From Bacillota bacterium (lineage in GTDB: Bacteria; Bacillota; Clostridia; Christensenellales; SZUA-584), in the NCBI GenBank assembly GCA_023416745.1, contig JAEZHF010000051.1:37849-101848 (forward strand): a DNA stretch of 64,000 nucleotides, in the 5' to 3' direction. This document shows positions 41,208 to 49,552 of the stretch, piece after piece. The position numbers and the translations under genes were made by a program. The number at the start of each line of letters is the position of its first letter. Position 1 is the first letter of the stretch. The notes beneath the pieces were generated by a model that saw nothing but the letters and a program-made list of their open reading frames with translations, did no database searches and had not been told where the DNA came from.

Positions 41208-42413
41208 CTATTTGCAGAGTGTGTAGGTTTCCTTGGCGATGGCCAGTTCCTCGTTTGTAGGTACGCACCAGATCTCGACGGTGGAATCAGGTGTGGACAG
41301 TTTCACGCCGTCGGAACGGACATGCTCGTTTTCCTTGTTGAATGCCTTGTCCAACTTCGCACCCAGAAATCCAAGTCCCTCCACGCACCACTCACGGACG
41401 AGGTGATCGTTCTCGCCAATGCCCGCGGTAAAGATGATGGCGTTAACGCCGCCCATCGCTGCCGCATACGCACCGATGAACTTGCGAACGCGGTAGCAGA
41501 ACACCTGAAGCGTCACGGTCGCGCGTTCGTTTCCGGCCTCGGAAGCGGCCCAAAGGTCTCTGAAATCGCTGGAAACGCCGGAAAGTCCGTACACGCCGCA
41601 TTCCTTGTTCAGATAACTGATGGCTTGTTCTAAGCTCATTTCCATCTTGTTCATCAGATAAGGCACGATAGCCGGGTCGATATCGCCCGAGCGCGTTCCC
41701 ATCATAAGGCCCTCGAGCGGCGTGAAGCCCATTGTTGTATCCACTGATTTGCCACCGTCCACCGCTGTGATACTGGAGCCGTTACCCAAGTGACAGGTGA
41801 TGATCTTAAGATCCTTGATGTCCTTTCCGATCAGCTCGGCGTAGCGATTCGCAACGTATTTATGCGAAGTGCCGTGGAAGCCGTAACGGCGGATACGATA
41901 CTTGCTGTAAGCCTCATACGACAGGCCGTACAGATAGGCCTGCTTGGGCATTGACTGATGGAAAGCCGTATCGAACACGCCTACCATCGGTACATTCGGC
42001 ATGATGCTGCGGCAGGCTTCAATACCCATCAGGTTTGCTGGGTTGTGCAACGGTGCCAACTCCGAGCATTCTTTGAGCGCAGCGATCACCTCGTCGGTGA
42101 TGACAACGCTGCCAGAAAAGAACTCTGCGCCGTGCACTACGCGGTGCCCCACCGCGTTGATCTCGTCCATACTGGACAGCACGCCATGTTCTTTGTCGGT
42201 GATCGCGTGCAGCACCAGCTGTATCGCTACCTTATGGTCCGGCATCTCCTGCTTGATAACCACCTTGTCCTTGCCCTCGGGCTTGTGCGTCAGTATAGAG
42301 CCCTCAATGCCGATGCGCTCCACCGCGCCCTTGGCGACGACTTCTTGTTTGATCATTTCAATCAATTGATATTTCAGCGACGAGCTTCCTGCATTGATAA
42401 CCAATATATTCAT
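41208..42413 (-). CDS. ackA: Acetate kinase
   Basis: AckA makes ATP from acetyl phosphate, the substrate-level step of acetate fermentation. The 401-residue ASKHA-fold enzyme shows MNILVINAGSSSLKYQL, GHRVVHGAEFFSG, FDTAFHQSMP, YGFHGTSHKYV and GMMTG-like MGTRSGDIDP. AAGGAG 7 nt upstream fixes the ATG at 42413. It follows pta by 16 bp, so acetyl-CoA is converted to acetate by two adjacent gene products. Confidence 0.97.
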   Translation of the reverse strand: MNILVINAGSSSLKYQLIEMIKQEVVAKGAVERIGIEGSILTHKPEGKDKVVIKQEMPDHKVAIQLVLHAITDKEHGVLSSMDEINAVGHRVVHGAEFFSGSVVITDEVIAALKECSELAPLHNPANLMGIEACRSIMPNVPMVGVFDTAFHQSMPKQAYLYGLSYEAYSKYRIRRYGFHGTSHKYVANRYAELIGKDIKDLKIITCHLGNGSSITAVDGGKSVDTTMGFTPLEGLMMGTRSGDIDPAIVPYLMNKMEMSLEQAISYLNKECGVYGLSGVSSDFRDLWAASEAGNERATVTLQVFCYRVRKFIGAYAAAMGGVNAIIFTAGIGENDHLVREWCVEGLGFLGAKLDKAFNKENEHVRSDGVKLSTPDSTVEIWCVPTNEELAIAKETYTLCK

Positions 42414-42429
42414 GTTTATACTCCTTTTA

Positions 42430-43422
42430 TTAGCCTTGAGCCTGCACAGCCGTAATGGCCACCACAGAGACGATATCTTCCACGCTGCAGCCGCGCGACA
42501 GATCGTTGACGGGCGCTGCAAGACCCTGACAGATCGGGCCGACGGCTTCCGCTCCCGCGAGGCGCTGCACCAGCTTGTAGCCGATGTTGCCCGCCTGAAG
42601 ATCGGGGAAGATCAGTACGTTGGCATGACCCGCCACCGGGCTGCCGGGCGACTTGAGCTGCCCGACGGAAGCGACCAGCGCAGCGTCCGCCTGCAGCTCG
42701 CCATCCACCATCAGAGACGGGTTCAGTTCCTTCACGCGCGCTGTGGCTTGTGCGACCTTGTCCACCAGTTCGTGCTTGGCGCTCCCCTTGGTAGAGAACG
42801 ACAGCATCGCGACCTTGGGATCCATACCCGTCAGCTGCGCAGCCGTTTTGGCGGTGGATACAGCAATAGCCGCGAGCTGCTCCGCGTCGGGATTCGGGTT
42901 CACAGCGCAGTCGCCAAATACCATGACGCCATTATGGCCGTAATCTTCATTTTTCAATATCATGATAAAACAGCTGGATACGACTGATATGCCGGGTGAA
43001 GTTTTGATTATCTGAAGTGCCGGACGAAGTGTGTTTGCCGTTGTGTTGATTGCGCCTGCGACCATGCCGTCCGCATCGCCCATTTTGATCATCATACACG
43101 CGTAGTAGAGTGGGTCTGTTACAGCCTTGAGCGCCGCTTCCTGTGTGATACCTTTGCTTTTGCGCAGCTCGTAGAAGGTGTCTGCGTATGCGCTGAGTTT
43201 ATCCGATGCTGCCGGATCAATGATGGTGATGTTTTCTTGACTGTCGATGTCGGGTGCCTGCTTTTTGATCTCCCCGGAGCTGCCTACCAGTATGACCTTG
43301 GCAAGGCCCTCCTTGGCGATGATCGCGGCCGCTTGGACCGTTCTCTCCTCCGCTCCTTCAGGCAGCACGATCCTTTTGAGATCGGCGCGCGCCTTACTCT
43401 TGATCTCGTCCATTAGTCCCAT
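42430..43422 (-). CDS. pta: Phosphate acetyltransferase
   Basis: Pta exchanges CoA for phosphate on acetyl-CoA to give acetyl phosphate. The 330-residue short (type I) form is seen: KRIVLPEGAEERTVQAA, GDADGMVAGAINTTANTLRPA, the active-site region VMVFGDCAVNPNPDAEQLA and SFSTKGSAKHE. The start at 43422 is the best match to family length. A nearby ATG 9 bp downstream (MDEIKSKAR) is also possible, and longer in-frame extensions lead into the promoter region. It is divergent from tmcAL and co-transcribed with ackA. Confidence 0.94.
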   Translation of the reverse strand: MGLMDEIKSKARADLKRIVLPEGAEERTVQAAAIIAKEGLAKVILVGSSGEIKKQAPDIDSQENITIIDPAASDKLSAYADTFYELRKSKGITQEAALKAVTDPLYYACMMIKMGDADGMVAGAINTTANTLRPALQIIKTSPGISVVSSCFIMILKNEDYGHNGVMVFGDCAVNPNPDAEQLAAIAVSTAKTAAQLTGMDPKVAMLSFSTKGSAKHELVDKVAQATARVKELNPSLMVDGELQADAALVASVGQLKSPGSPVAGHANVLIFPDLQAGNIGYKLVQRLAGAEAVGPICQGLAAPVNDLSRGCSVEDIVSVVAITAVQAQG

Positions 43423-43462
43423 TGTTCCCCATGTACTCCCTTCGATATAGCAATTTTTTATT

Positions 43463-43491
43463 TTAACAATACCGCATTGTAATGCTATAAT
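43463..43491 (+). promoter_or_regulatory. Putative sigma-A promoter for tmcAL
   Basis: -35 TTAACA (43463-43468), a 17-bp spacer, and a perfect -10 TATAAT (43486-43491). A 12-nt direct repeat AATGCTATAATA/AATGCTATTATA (43481 and 43499) overlaps and follows the -10. Confidence 0.6.
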
Positions 43492-43542
43492 AAGAACAAA
43501 TGCTATTATATATAATTTCAACAAGTTTGAAAAGGAGAATTT

Positions 43543-44712
43543 ATGCGGATTTGCGGCATCGTCGCAGAATATAACCCGTTTCATTCGGGTCACGCGCGCC
43601 ACATTGCACTTTCCCGCCGCGAAACAGGCGCGGACATCGTGATCTGCGCGATGAGCGGCAGTTTCGTGCAGCGTGGCGAGCCCGCCATACTCGACAAATG
43701 GACGCGTGCTGCATGCGCGATTTCTGGCGGTGCAGACGCCGTGATCGAGTTGCCGCTGCTCTTTGCCATACAGAGCGCCGAAGGTTTTTCGTCGGGCGGC
43801 GTGAAGGTGCTGGCCGCTGCGGGGGCTTCCGATCTGTGCTTCGGTTGTGAAACAGACGATTTAGGTTTGCTGTCCGGCATCGCGCAAACAGTCGCTGATG
43901 AAAACATGGTCTTCAGTGACCGGCTTAAAAAACACCTCGCTCAAGGCAGTAGTTTCGCGCGGGCACGCGCGCTGGCCGCGGATGCTCCGGGCATCGCCTC
44001 CATGCCGGGTGCGATACTCGGCATCGAATATATAAAAGCAATCAACAGGTTTGCTCCGAGTATAACGCCGTATGTGGTAAAGCGCGAGGGTGCGGACTAT
44101 CATTCGCAGGACATCGCCGTGCATCTGCCCAGCGCCACCGCCATCCGCCGCGCACTGGCCGAAGGCAAAACCTCAGACGCACTGGCCGCAATGCCGCCCG
44201 CCTGTGCCGAAATCGTGCGCAGGGCGTTTGAATCCGGTTTGTCTCCGGTTTACCCAAACGTGTTTGATGCCGCGTTGCTGCACACGTTGCGGCTGCACGG
44301 ACCGGAATACATTGCGTCATTGCCCGATGTGTCCGAGGGGCTGGAGAACCGCATCTATGCCGCGGCGCAGAAATGCGGGACACGTGATGAGATCATCACC
44401 CGCGTGAAAACCAAGAGGTATGCTTATTCGCGCATCTCACGCATACTGCTCTGTGCGCTGCTGGGCATCACGCGCGACATGGTCGTCAACTATAACGCGG
44501 CGTCCGTCTCGCACATCCGCGTGCTCTCCGCGCGTGATTCCTCCGTGATGTCTGCGCTGGCTGATGCCGCTGCCGTGCCGCTCGTCACGTCCGCCGCATC
44601 ACAGCTGTACTCCTCAATGGATTCGGCTTCCACCGCCGTCTGGGCGCTTGCGCAAACACATCCCCCCTATAATGTCGCTGATCGTGACTTCACCGAAAGG
44701 CTGCTCATCTGA
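43543..44712 (+). CDS. tmcAL: tRNA(Met) cytidine acetate ligase TmcAL (YlbM)
   Basis: TmcAL activates acetate with ATP and makes ac4C34 on elongator tRNA-Met. The 389-residue nucleotidyltransferase shows the HIGH-like motif in CGIVAEYNPFHSGHARHI, MSGSFVQRGEPAILDKW, ELPLLFAIQSAEGF and GIEYIKAI. AAAGGAG lies 6 nt before the ATG. It is transcribed away from pta-ackA, whose product acetate is its substrate. In Bacillus the homolog ylbM lies in the same neighbourhood as ylbJ, coaD and rsmD (ylbH), matching this region. Confidence 0.93.
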   Translation: MRICGIVAEYNPFHSGHARHIALSRRETGADIVICAMSGSFVQRGEPAILDKWTRAACAISGGADAVIELPLLFAIQSAEGFSSGGVKVLAAAGASDLCFGCETDDLGLLSGIAQTVADENMVFSDRLKKHLAQGSSFARARALAADAPGIASMPGAILGIEYIKAINRFAPSITPYVVKREGADYHSQDIAVHLPSATAIRRALAEGKTSDALAAMPPACAEIVRRAFESGLSPVYPNVFDAALLHTLRLHGPEYIASLPDVSEGLENRIYAAAQKCGTRDEIITRVKTKRYAYSRISRILLCALLGITRDMVVNYNAASVSHIRVLSARDSSVMSALADAAAVPLVTSAASQLYSSMDSASTAVWALAQTHPPYNVADRDFTERLLI

Positions 44713-44758
44713 TTCATACCGTGCCGGACCTTTTCATATCCATGAAATAAGGTGTGAT

Positions 44759-46015
44759 ATGATGAGAAAACTGGCATTAATCCCCGTCATCATCGCCATG
44801 GCGGTGATGCTGTTGATTTATCCTGAAAACTGTCTGAGCAGTGCGCGCTTTGGCCTGGAGCTTTGGCTGACCGCCGTTCTGCCCTCGCTGCTGCCCTTCA
44901 TGGCGGCTTCTTTTCTGCTGCTGGAAACTGGTGTCGTCCGGCTTATCTCGGCCTTTTTTACTCCACTGACACGCCTTTTGTTTTTTGCGCCTGGCGAGAG
45001 CGCCTATGTTTTCTTGGCTTCAGCTGTTTCAGGCTATCCGGTGGGCGCGCGTCTTTCCGCCGAACTCTACGCGCATGGCGAAGTATCTGAGCCGGACGCA
45101 CAGCGCATCGTGCGTTTTACCAGCGTGACCGGTCCTGTGTTTTTAACAGGCGCAGTAAGCGCCGGAATGCTGGGCTTGCCAGGAGCGGGTCCCTATCTTG
45201 CAGCAGCGCACTATCTGTCCGCCGTCATCGTGGGCATCATTCTGGGCCTCTTCGACCGCAGCCGTTATCCCGCGCCGCGTACATCTGGCGTTCGCTTAAA
45301 AGAATCATGGAAGCGTTTCAGAGCGGATGCCGCTTCATGCCCCCCCGTGGGCACCATGCTGTCCACCAGTGTGGAGAAATCACTCTGGGCATTGCTGAAG
45401 ATCGGCGGTTACATCATATTATTCTCTGTTATGTTGGAACTGCTGTCGGTGACGGGCGTGATGGATGTGCTGACCTGGCTCTATTCGCCGCTGACCAAGC
45501 TGGCCGGGCTGGACAACAGCGCGGCTGCGGCGCTGCTGGCCGGCGGCGTGGAAATGACGGCAGGCTGCGCGCGTATCGCTGCCCTTAGTACCGACATGAC
45601 AGTCAAGCTCATACTGGCTTCCGGCATCGTCGCATTCGGAGGCCTTAGTGTCCACATGCAGACGCGCGCCGTATGTGCACCTTCCGGCCTCGTGCTAAAG
45701 CGCTTTGTGATCGCCAAAACGATACAAGGCATCATCGCCTCGGTGTTGACAGCTTTTCTGCTTGCTGTTTTCCCGCTTTCCCGTACGGTATCAACACTGT
45801 TGCCGGAAACAAAAACAGCCGCTTTCGGCGGCGTCATTTTTGCAGTCATCGTTACGGTTGTCGTGCTGCTTATCAAGTCCTGGCAGCACGCTCATCCCTC
45901 TTCTTCTTGCTGGCCAGCTCAAGACGGTTCTTACGAAGAACCTTCAAATAATCGGCCAGGTAGTTTTCAAGCTCAGCCAGTATATCGTCGGCGTATTCCT
46001 TCGCGCCGATCGTGA
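44759..46015 (+). CDS. ylbJ: Sporulation integral membrane protein YlbJ
   Basis: A multi-pass protein of the Gate/nucleoside-recognition type. Visible are an N-terminal helix, ELWLTAVLPSLLPFMAASFLL, SAVSGYPVGARLSAELY, TGPVFLTGAVSAGML and ALLAGGVEMTAGCARIA, with about eight to nine helices. YlbJ is required for normal spore formation in Bacillus under sigma-E. AAGGTG is upstream; either of two adjacent ATGs (44759, 44762) may start it. The last helix ends near residue 380, after which a hydrophilic tail of about 45 residues is read through sequence that also encodes the opposite-strand coiled-coil gene. That tail is probably not ancestral. Confidence 0.85.
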   Translation: MMRKLALIPVIIAMAVMLLIYPENCLSSARFGLELWLTAVLPSLLPFMAASFLLLETGVVRLISAFFTPLTRLLFFAPGESAYVFLASAVSGYPVGARLSAELYAHGEVSEPDAQRIVRFTSVTGPVFLTGAVSAGMLGLPGAGPYLAAAHYLSAVIVGIILGLFDRSRYPAPRTSGVRLKESWKRFRADAASCPPVGTMLSTSVEKSLWALLKIGGYIILFSVMLELLSVTGVMDVLTWLYSPLTKLAGLDNSAAAALLAGGVEMTAGCARIAALSTDMTVKLILASGIVAFGGLSVHMQTRAVCAPSGLVLKRFVIAKTIQGIIASVLTAFLLAVFPLSRTVSTLLPETKTAAFGGVIFAVIVTVVVLLIKSWQHAHPSSSCWPAQDGSYEEPSNNRPGSFQAQPVYRRRIPSRRS

Positions 46016-46346
46016 TCTCTTTGGCGTTGGCTTCCGCCTGTGCCATCAGCTGACGCGACTTTGCCTCGGCTTCCTGAGCTACACTCTCTTCGGAGATGCG
46101 CATCTGCAGTTCGTCGTCCGCACTCTTGATGATGGATGCCGCTTCTTCGCGCGCAGCCTCAAGAATTGCTTCCTTTTCCCGGACGATCTCCGCAGCCTGC
46201 TCCATTTCCGTCGGGAGTGTTTTTCGAATATCGGCCAATATTTCGCAGACGATATCAAAATCAACGGAGCGCTTATTGGAAAAAACCGCTTTCGGGCTGT
46301 TCTCCAGCTCTTCTTTCAACTCGTCCATCAATTCAAATACTTTCAT
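45873..46346 (-). CDS. Coiled-coil protein of the coaD/rsmD cluster
   Basis: A 157-residue, highly charged, almost wholly helical protein (Ala/Glu/Lys-rich, with EMEQAAEIVREKEAILEAAR and SRQLMAQAEANAKEITIGA). It resembles small DivIVA- or V-ATPase-subunit-like coiled-coil proteins commonly found next to coaD in clostridia, whose function is unknown. It starts 4 bp after coaD and ends inside the 3' part of ylbJ on the other strand (143-bp overlap). Strict heptad coding and operon position indicate it is real. Confidence 0.8.
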   Translation of the reverse strand: MKVFELMDELKEELENSPKAVFSNKRSVDFDIVCEILADIRKTLPTEMEQAAEIVREKEAILEAAREEAASIIKSADDELQMRISEESVAQEAEAKSRQLMAQAEANAKEITIGAKEYADDILAELENYLADYLKVLRKNRLELASKKKRDERAART

Positions 46347-46350
46347 ATCC

Positions 46351-46830
46351 TCACCTGCTGAAATACCTGATCACATCCTCTTCAATTCCCGACGGCACCA
46401 ACCCTTTGATCTTCCCGCCATGATAGACCAGCTCTTTCACCATGCTGGAACTCAGGAAAGAATGATTTATATCCGTCATCAGGAAAATAGTTTCCACATC
46501 GCGCGCAAGCTTTGCGTTCATCGCCGCCATCTGAAACTCGTACTCAAAATCGGAAATGGCACGAAGGCCGCGGATCACGATGTTAGCCTTCCTCGCTTTC
46601 ATATAGTCCACCAACAGCCCGGAAAAGCAGTCCACCGACACACCGGGCAAATGGCTCGTGCTGCGCCGGATGAAATCCATACGCTGCTCCACCGAAAAAG
46701 CCGGCTGCTTATTTTTATTAATCAGCACTGCCACCGTCACATCGTCAAACATAGCGGACGCGCGTTCGATGATATCCAGATGTCCGGAAGTGACGGGATC
46801 AAAGCTTCCGGGATATACGCTTTTTTTCAC
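46351..46830 (-). CDS. coaD: Phosphopantetheine adenylyltransferase
   Basis: CoaD makes dephospho-CoA from phosphopantetheine and ATP. The 159 residues show YPGSFDPVTSGHLDII (the HIGH-type nucleotidyl motif), NKNKQPAFSVEQRMDFI and the C-terminal SSSMVKELVYHGG. Its start overlaps rsmD by 4 bp, a classical pairing (rsmD-coaD). Confidence 0.97.
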   Translation of the reverse strand: MKKSVYPGSFDPVTSGHLDIIERASAMFDDVTVAVLINKNKQPAFSVEQRMDFIRRSTSHLPGVSVDCFSGLLVDYMKARKANIVIRGLRAISDFEYEFQMAAMNAKLARDVETIFLMTDINHSFLSSSMVKELVYHGGKIKGLVPSGIEEDVIRYFSR

Positions 46831-47369
46831 TTAGTTTCTCCATAGACCAGAAAGAGCAGGGAGATATCCCCATAATCTTTGCGCTTTGTCAGATTATACC
46901 CTATCGGCACGGATAAATCAAACGTCTTTCGGCATTCCGCGACAACGATCCCGCCTTCTGATAATATACCGTGGTCGCGTACCATCTCCAGCACCGGCGT
47001 ATAGTAACCAGCATCATACGGCGGGTCAAGCAGTATCAGTTCGTAAGGCCCCAGAGCCGGTATCAGCTTCAATACATCGCCGCGCAGAATTCTGGCGTTT
47101 TTCGCACCCACCGCCTTAACGTTTTCCTCCAGCACCATGAGGCAGGCCGGTTCCTTTTCCACAAAGTCCACATGCGCCGCTCCGCGCGACAGCGCTTCAA
47201 TTCCAAGCGCCCCACTGCCCGCAAACGCATCCAGTACGCGCGCTCCGGCCACGTCGAACTGTATCACAGCGAACATCGCTTCCTTTACGCGGTCAGTCGT
47301 GGGCCTCGCGATGCTGCCTGCTGACGCGGCCAGCCGCCGTCCCCGGTACTCCCCTGCGATCACGCGCAC
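46827..47369 (-). CDS. rsmD: 16S rRNA (guanine966-N2)-methyltransferase RsmD
   Basis: RsmD methylates G966 of 16S rRNA. The 180-residue enzyme shows VIAGEYRGRRLAA, the SAM-binding VLDAFAGSGALGIEALSRGA and the catalytic LDPPYD. A GTG start at 47369 is chosen: AAGGAG lies 10 nt upstream, inside the last codons of fau, and the product then begins with the family's usual VRVIAGEYRG-like sequence. Confidence 0.95.
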   Translation of the reverse strand: MRVIAGEYRGRRLAASAGSIARPTTDRVKEAMFAVIQFDVAGARVLDAFAGSGALGIEALSRGAAHVDFVEKEPACLMVLEENVKAVGAKNARILRGDVLKLIPALGPYELILLDPPYDAGYYTPVLEMVRDHGILSEGGIVVAECRKTFDLSVPIGYNLTKRKDYGDISLLFLVYGETK

Positions 47370-47373
47370 AGAG

Positions 47374-47934
47374 CTACAGCTCCTTTGGCGTGATGACGCG
47401 CCGCTCGGTGACAACCATGTCCATGCGGACATCGTGCGGCTCCGACTTAATGCTTGTCACCACCTGCATATCGAAGCAGATGCCCACCTTAAACGCACTC
47501 GTTTCCTTTAAGAAACGGTCAAAATATCCCACACCATAACCGATACGGTTCAGATCCGCTCCAAAGGCCACGCCAGGTACCAGCACCACATCCGGCTCCA
47601 CATTCTCGCTTTCGTTACTGAGCACCGGTTCTGGGATGCCAAACATGTTGCTCTTCATCACCGATTCAAAGTTATAATCCACCGCGATCATGCTGTCATC
47701 GCCCGTCACATAGGGCAGCGCTACGTGCTTGCCCATGTCAAGAAGCGCGTGCACAAACCCCATCAGATCCGGTTCGTTTTTGTAAGAGCAGTACGCCATG
47801 ACGCAATTGGCATTCTGAACGCAGTCTAAATCCAGCAGCGCGTTTGTGATAAGCCCGCTCTTCTCACAGACTTCCCGTGGTTCCATAAGCTGTCTTTTTT
47901 TCAGCATATCCCGCCGTAATTCCGCTTTATCCAT
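47374..47934 (-). CDS. fau: 5-formyltetrahydrofolate cyclo-ligase family protein
   Basis: This family converts 5-formyl-THF to 5,10-methenyl-THF with ATP. The 186-residue protein shows KAELRRDMLKKRQLM, YCSYKNEPDL, VLVPGVAFGADLNRIGYGVGYFDRFL (the family signature) and VGICFDMQVV. It lies 5 bp after alr and just before rsmD. Names used for this family include ygfA, yqgN and fau. Confidence 0.93.
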   Translation of the reverse strand: MDKAELRRDMLKKRQLMEPREVCEKSGLITNALLDLDCVQNANCVMAYCSYKNEPDLMGFVHALLDMGKHVALPYVTGDDSMIAVDYNFESVMKSNMFGIPEPVLSNESENVEPDVVLVPGVAFGADLNRIGYGVGYFDRFLKETSAFKVGICFDMQVVTSIKSEPHDVRMDMVVTERRVITPKEL

Positions 47935-47939
47935 CTGAC

Positions 47940-49061
47940 CTATTCCTCGTAATACAATCTCGGTACGCGCTGCGACAGCGCGCACAGTATCTCGTAGTTG
48001 ATGGTACCGCAGTGTGCCGCCAGTTCCTCGGTGGAGATGCGGTCTCCGTTCTGAGTGCCGATGCACACCACGTCGTCGTGCAGACGCACATCCGGTATGC
48101 CTGTCACGTCGATAAGCGACTGGTCCATGCACACCCGCCCAACGATCCGCGCGCGACGCCCGTGTACCAGCACCTCACCGCGGTTGGACAGCAGCCGGTT
48201 GTAGCCGTCTGCGTAACCGATGGGTATGGTGGCGATGTGCAGCGGCCCAGTTGCCTCGAAGGTGCAGCCGTAGCTCAGCTTGTCACCCGGCTTCACGGTT
48301 TTGAGATAGGAAATATGCGTGTGCAGCGACAGCGCAGGTTCCAGCCTGACCTCCTTCGTCACCTCATGCGACGGATAGCAGCCGTACATCGCGATGCCGA
48401 GGCGTACCATGTCATACGAGGTGCCGGGGCAGTCCAGTGCGCCGCCGCTGTTGGCCGCATGGATGATGGGCTCGAAGCCCATGCTGTGCGCCAGCGCAAT
48501 GTACTGCTTGAACCGATCGTTCTGCATCTGTGTGTACGTTTTATCCGCTTCGTCTGCAGCTGCAAAATGCGTCATCAGCCCTTCGAGCAGCAACCCATCT
48601 TCACGCATGATGGTTTCAAGCAGTGCCTGTGCGTCCTCCAGCGTCTGCACCCCCACGCGGTTCATTCCCGTATCAACTTTAAGATGGAGGCGCATTGTAC
48701 ACCCGGTCTCGCTGCGCACCGCCTTGGCGCATGCCATACACTCCTCGGAAGCGACGACCATGGACAGCCCCAGCTCTGCGGCCAGCCGCCATTGGGACAG
48801 GCTGGCGGGGCCCAGCACGAGTATTGGCGCTTCAACGCCCTCGCCCCGCAGCACCGCCGCTTCCTCGGGAATCGCGACGGCCACAAAGGACGCGCCCGCT
48901 TCGATGGCCGCTTTGGCCACCATAATACTGCCGTGACCGTAGCCGTCCGCCTTATCCACCGCGCACACCTGAGTGCCTGGCGGCAAGCTCTGCTGTATCC
49001 TTATTATGTTCCGCTTGATCGCGCTTAAGTTGACCTTCGCATAGGTCGGTCTGATCAGCAT
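47940..49061 (-). CDS. alr: Alanine racemase
   Basis: Alr makes D-alanine for peptidoglycan. The PLP lysine is Lys37 in AVDKADGYGHGS and the opposing catalytic tyrosine is in KLSYGCTF; the segment VVRLGIAMYG-like MVRLGIAMYGCYP is intact. The 373-residue length is normal. The motif AVDKADGYGHG differs slightly from the common VVKADAYGHG, but the key residues are kept. It lies 25 bp after the ACT-domain gene on the same strand, joining wall synthesis to the aromatic acid gene set by position only. Confidence 0.95.
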   Translation of the reverse strand: MLIRPTYAKVNLSAIKRNIIRIQQSLPPGTQVCAVDKADGYGHGSIMVAKAAIEAGASFVAVAIPEEAAVLRGEGVEAPILVLGPASLSQWRLAAELGLSMVVASEECMACAKAVRSETGCTMRLHLKVDTGMNRVGVQTLEDAQALLETIMREDGLLLEGLMTHFAAADEADKTYTQMQNDRFKQYIALAHSMGFEPIIHAANSGGALDCPGTSYDMVRLGIAMYGCYPSHEVTKEVRLEPALSLHTHISYLKTVKPGDKLSYGCTFEATGPLHIATIPIGYADGYNRLLSNRGEVLVHGRRARIVGRVCMDQSLIDVTGIPDVRLHDDVVCIGTQNGDRISTEELAAHCGTINYEILCALSQRVPRLYYEE

Positions 49062-49086
49062 GTTACCCTTCTTCCGTTGCAGAGAA

Positions 49087-49515
49087 TTAAATTCCGTAAA
49101 TATCCTTTTCGTCCAGCAGCTTGACGCCGCCCGCCATTAGCGCGTTCTGGGCTGCCGCGACATCTTCCACGCGGAACAGTATGAGCGCGTTCTCATTGGG
49201 GGTGTGCACAAACGAATACAGGTATTCCACACTAATATCTGCCTTGTCGAGCAAATCCAGCACATGCGATAAGCCGCCCGGCTTGTCGACGACCTCAGCC
49301 ACGATCACCTCGGTGGCGCTCGCCGTAAAGTCGTGAGACTTGAGCAGTTCGATGGCTTTTTCCGGCTTACTCACGATACAGCGCATGATGCCGAAGTTGG
49401 TGGTGTCCGCGATGGACAGCGCAATCAGGTCGATACCGCCTTCGCCCAGCACTTCGGTGATGCGCGCGAGCCGGCCTTTCTTGTTTTCCACAAACACAGA
49501 AATCTGCTTGATCAT
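49087..49515 (-). CDS. Tandem ACT-domain protein
   Basis: The 142 residues form two ACT domains (about 1-67 and 70-140): IKQISVFVENKKGRLARITE and then VIVAEVVDKPGGLSHVLDLL, each with the ligand-loop glycine. Such stand-alone ACT pairs are often encoded next to phenylacetate-CoA ligase and indolepyruvate oxidoreductase genes and are thought to sense amino acids. It lies 37 bp downstream of paaK with a strong GGAGG site. The ligand is likely aromatic or branched-chain, by context only. Confidence 0.88.
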   Translation of the reverse strand: MIKQISVFVENKKGRLARITEVLGEGGIDLIALSIADTTNFGIMRCIVSKPEKAIELLKSHDFTASATEVIVAEVVDKPGGLSHVLDLLDKADISVEYLYSFVHTPNENALILFRVEDVAAAQNALMAGGVKLLDEKDIYGI

Positions 49516-49552
49516 ATCTGGCGCCTCCTTGTTATAGTATAAAGGTTACTAT

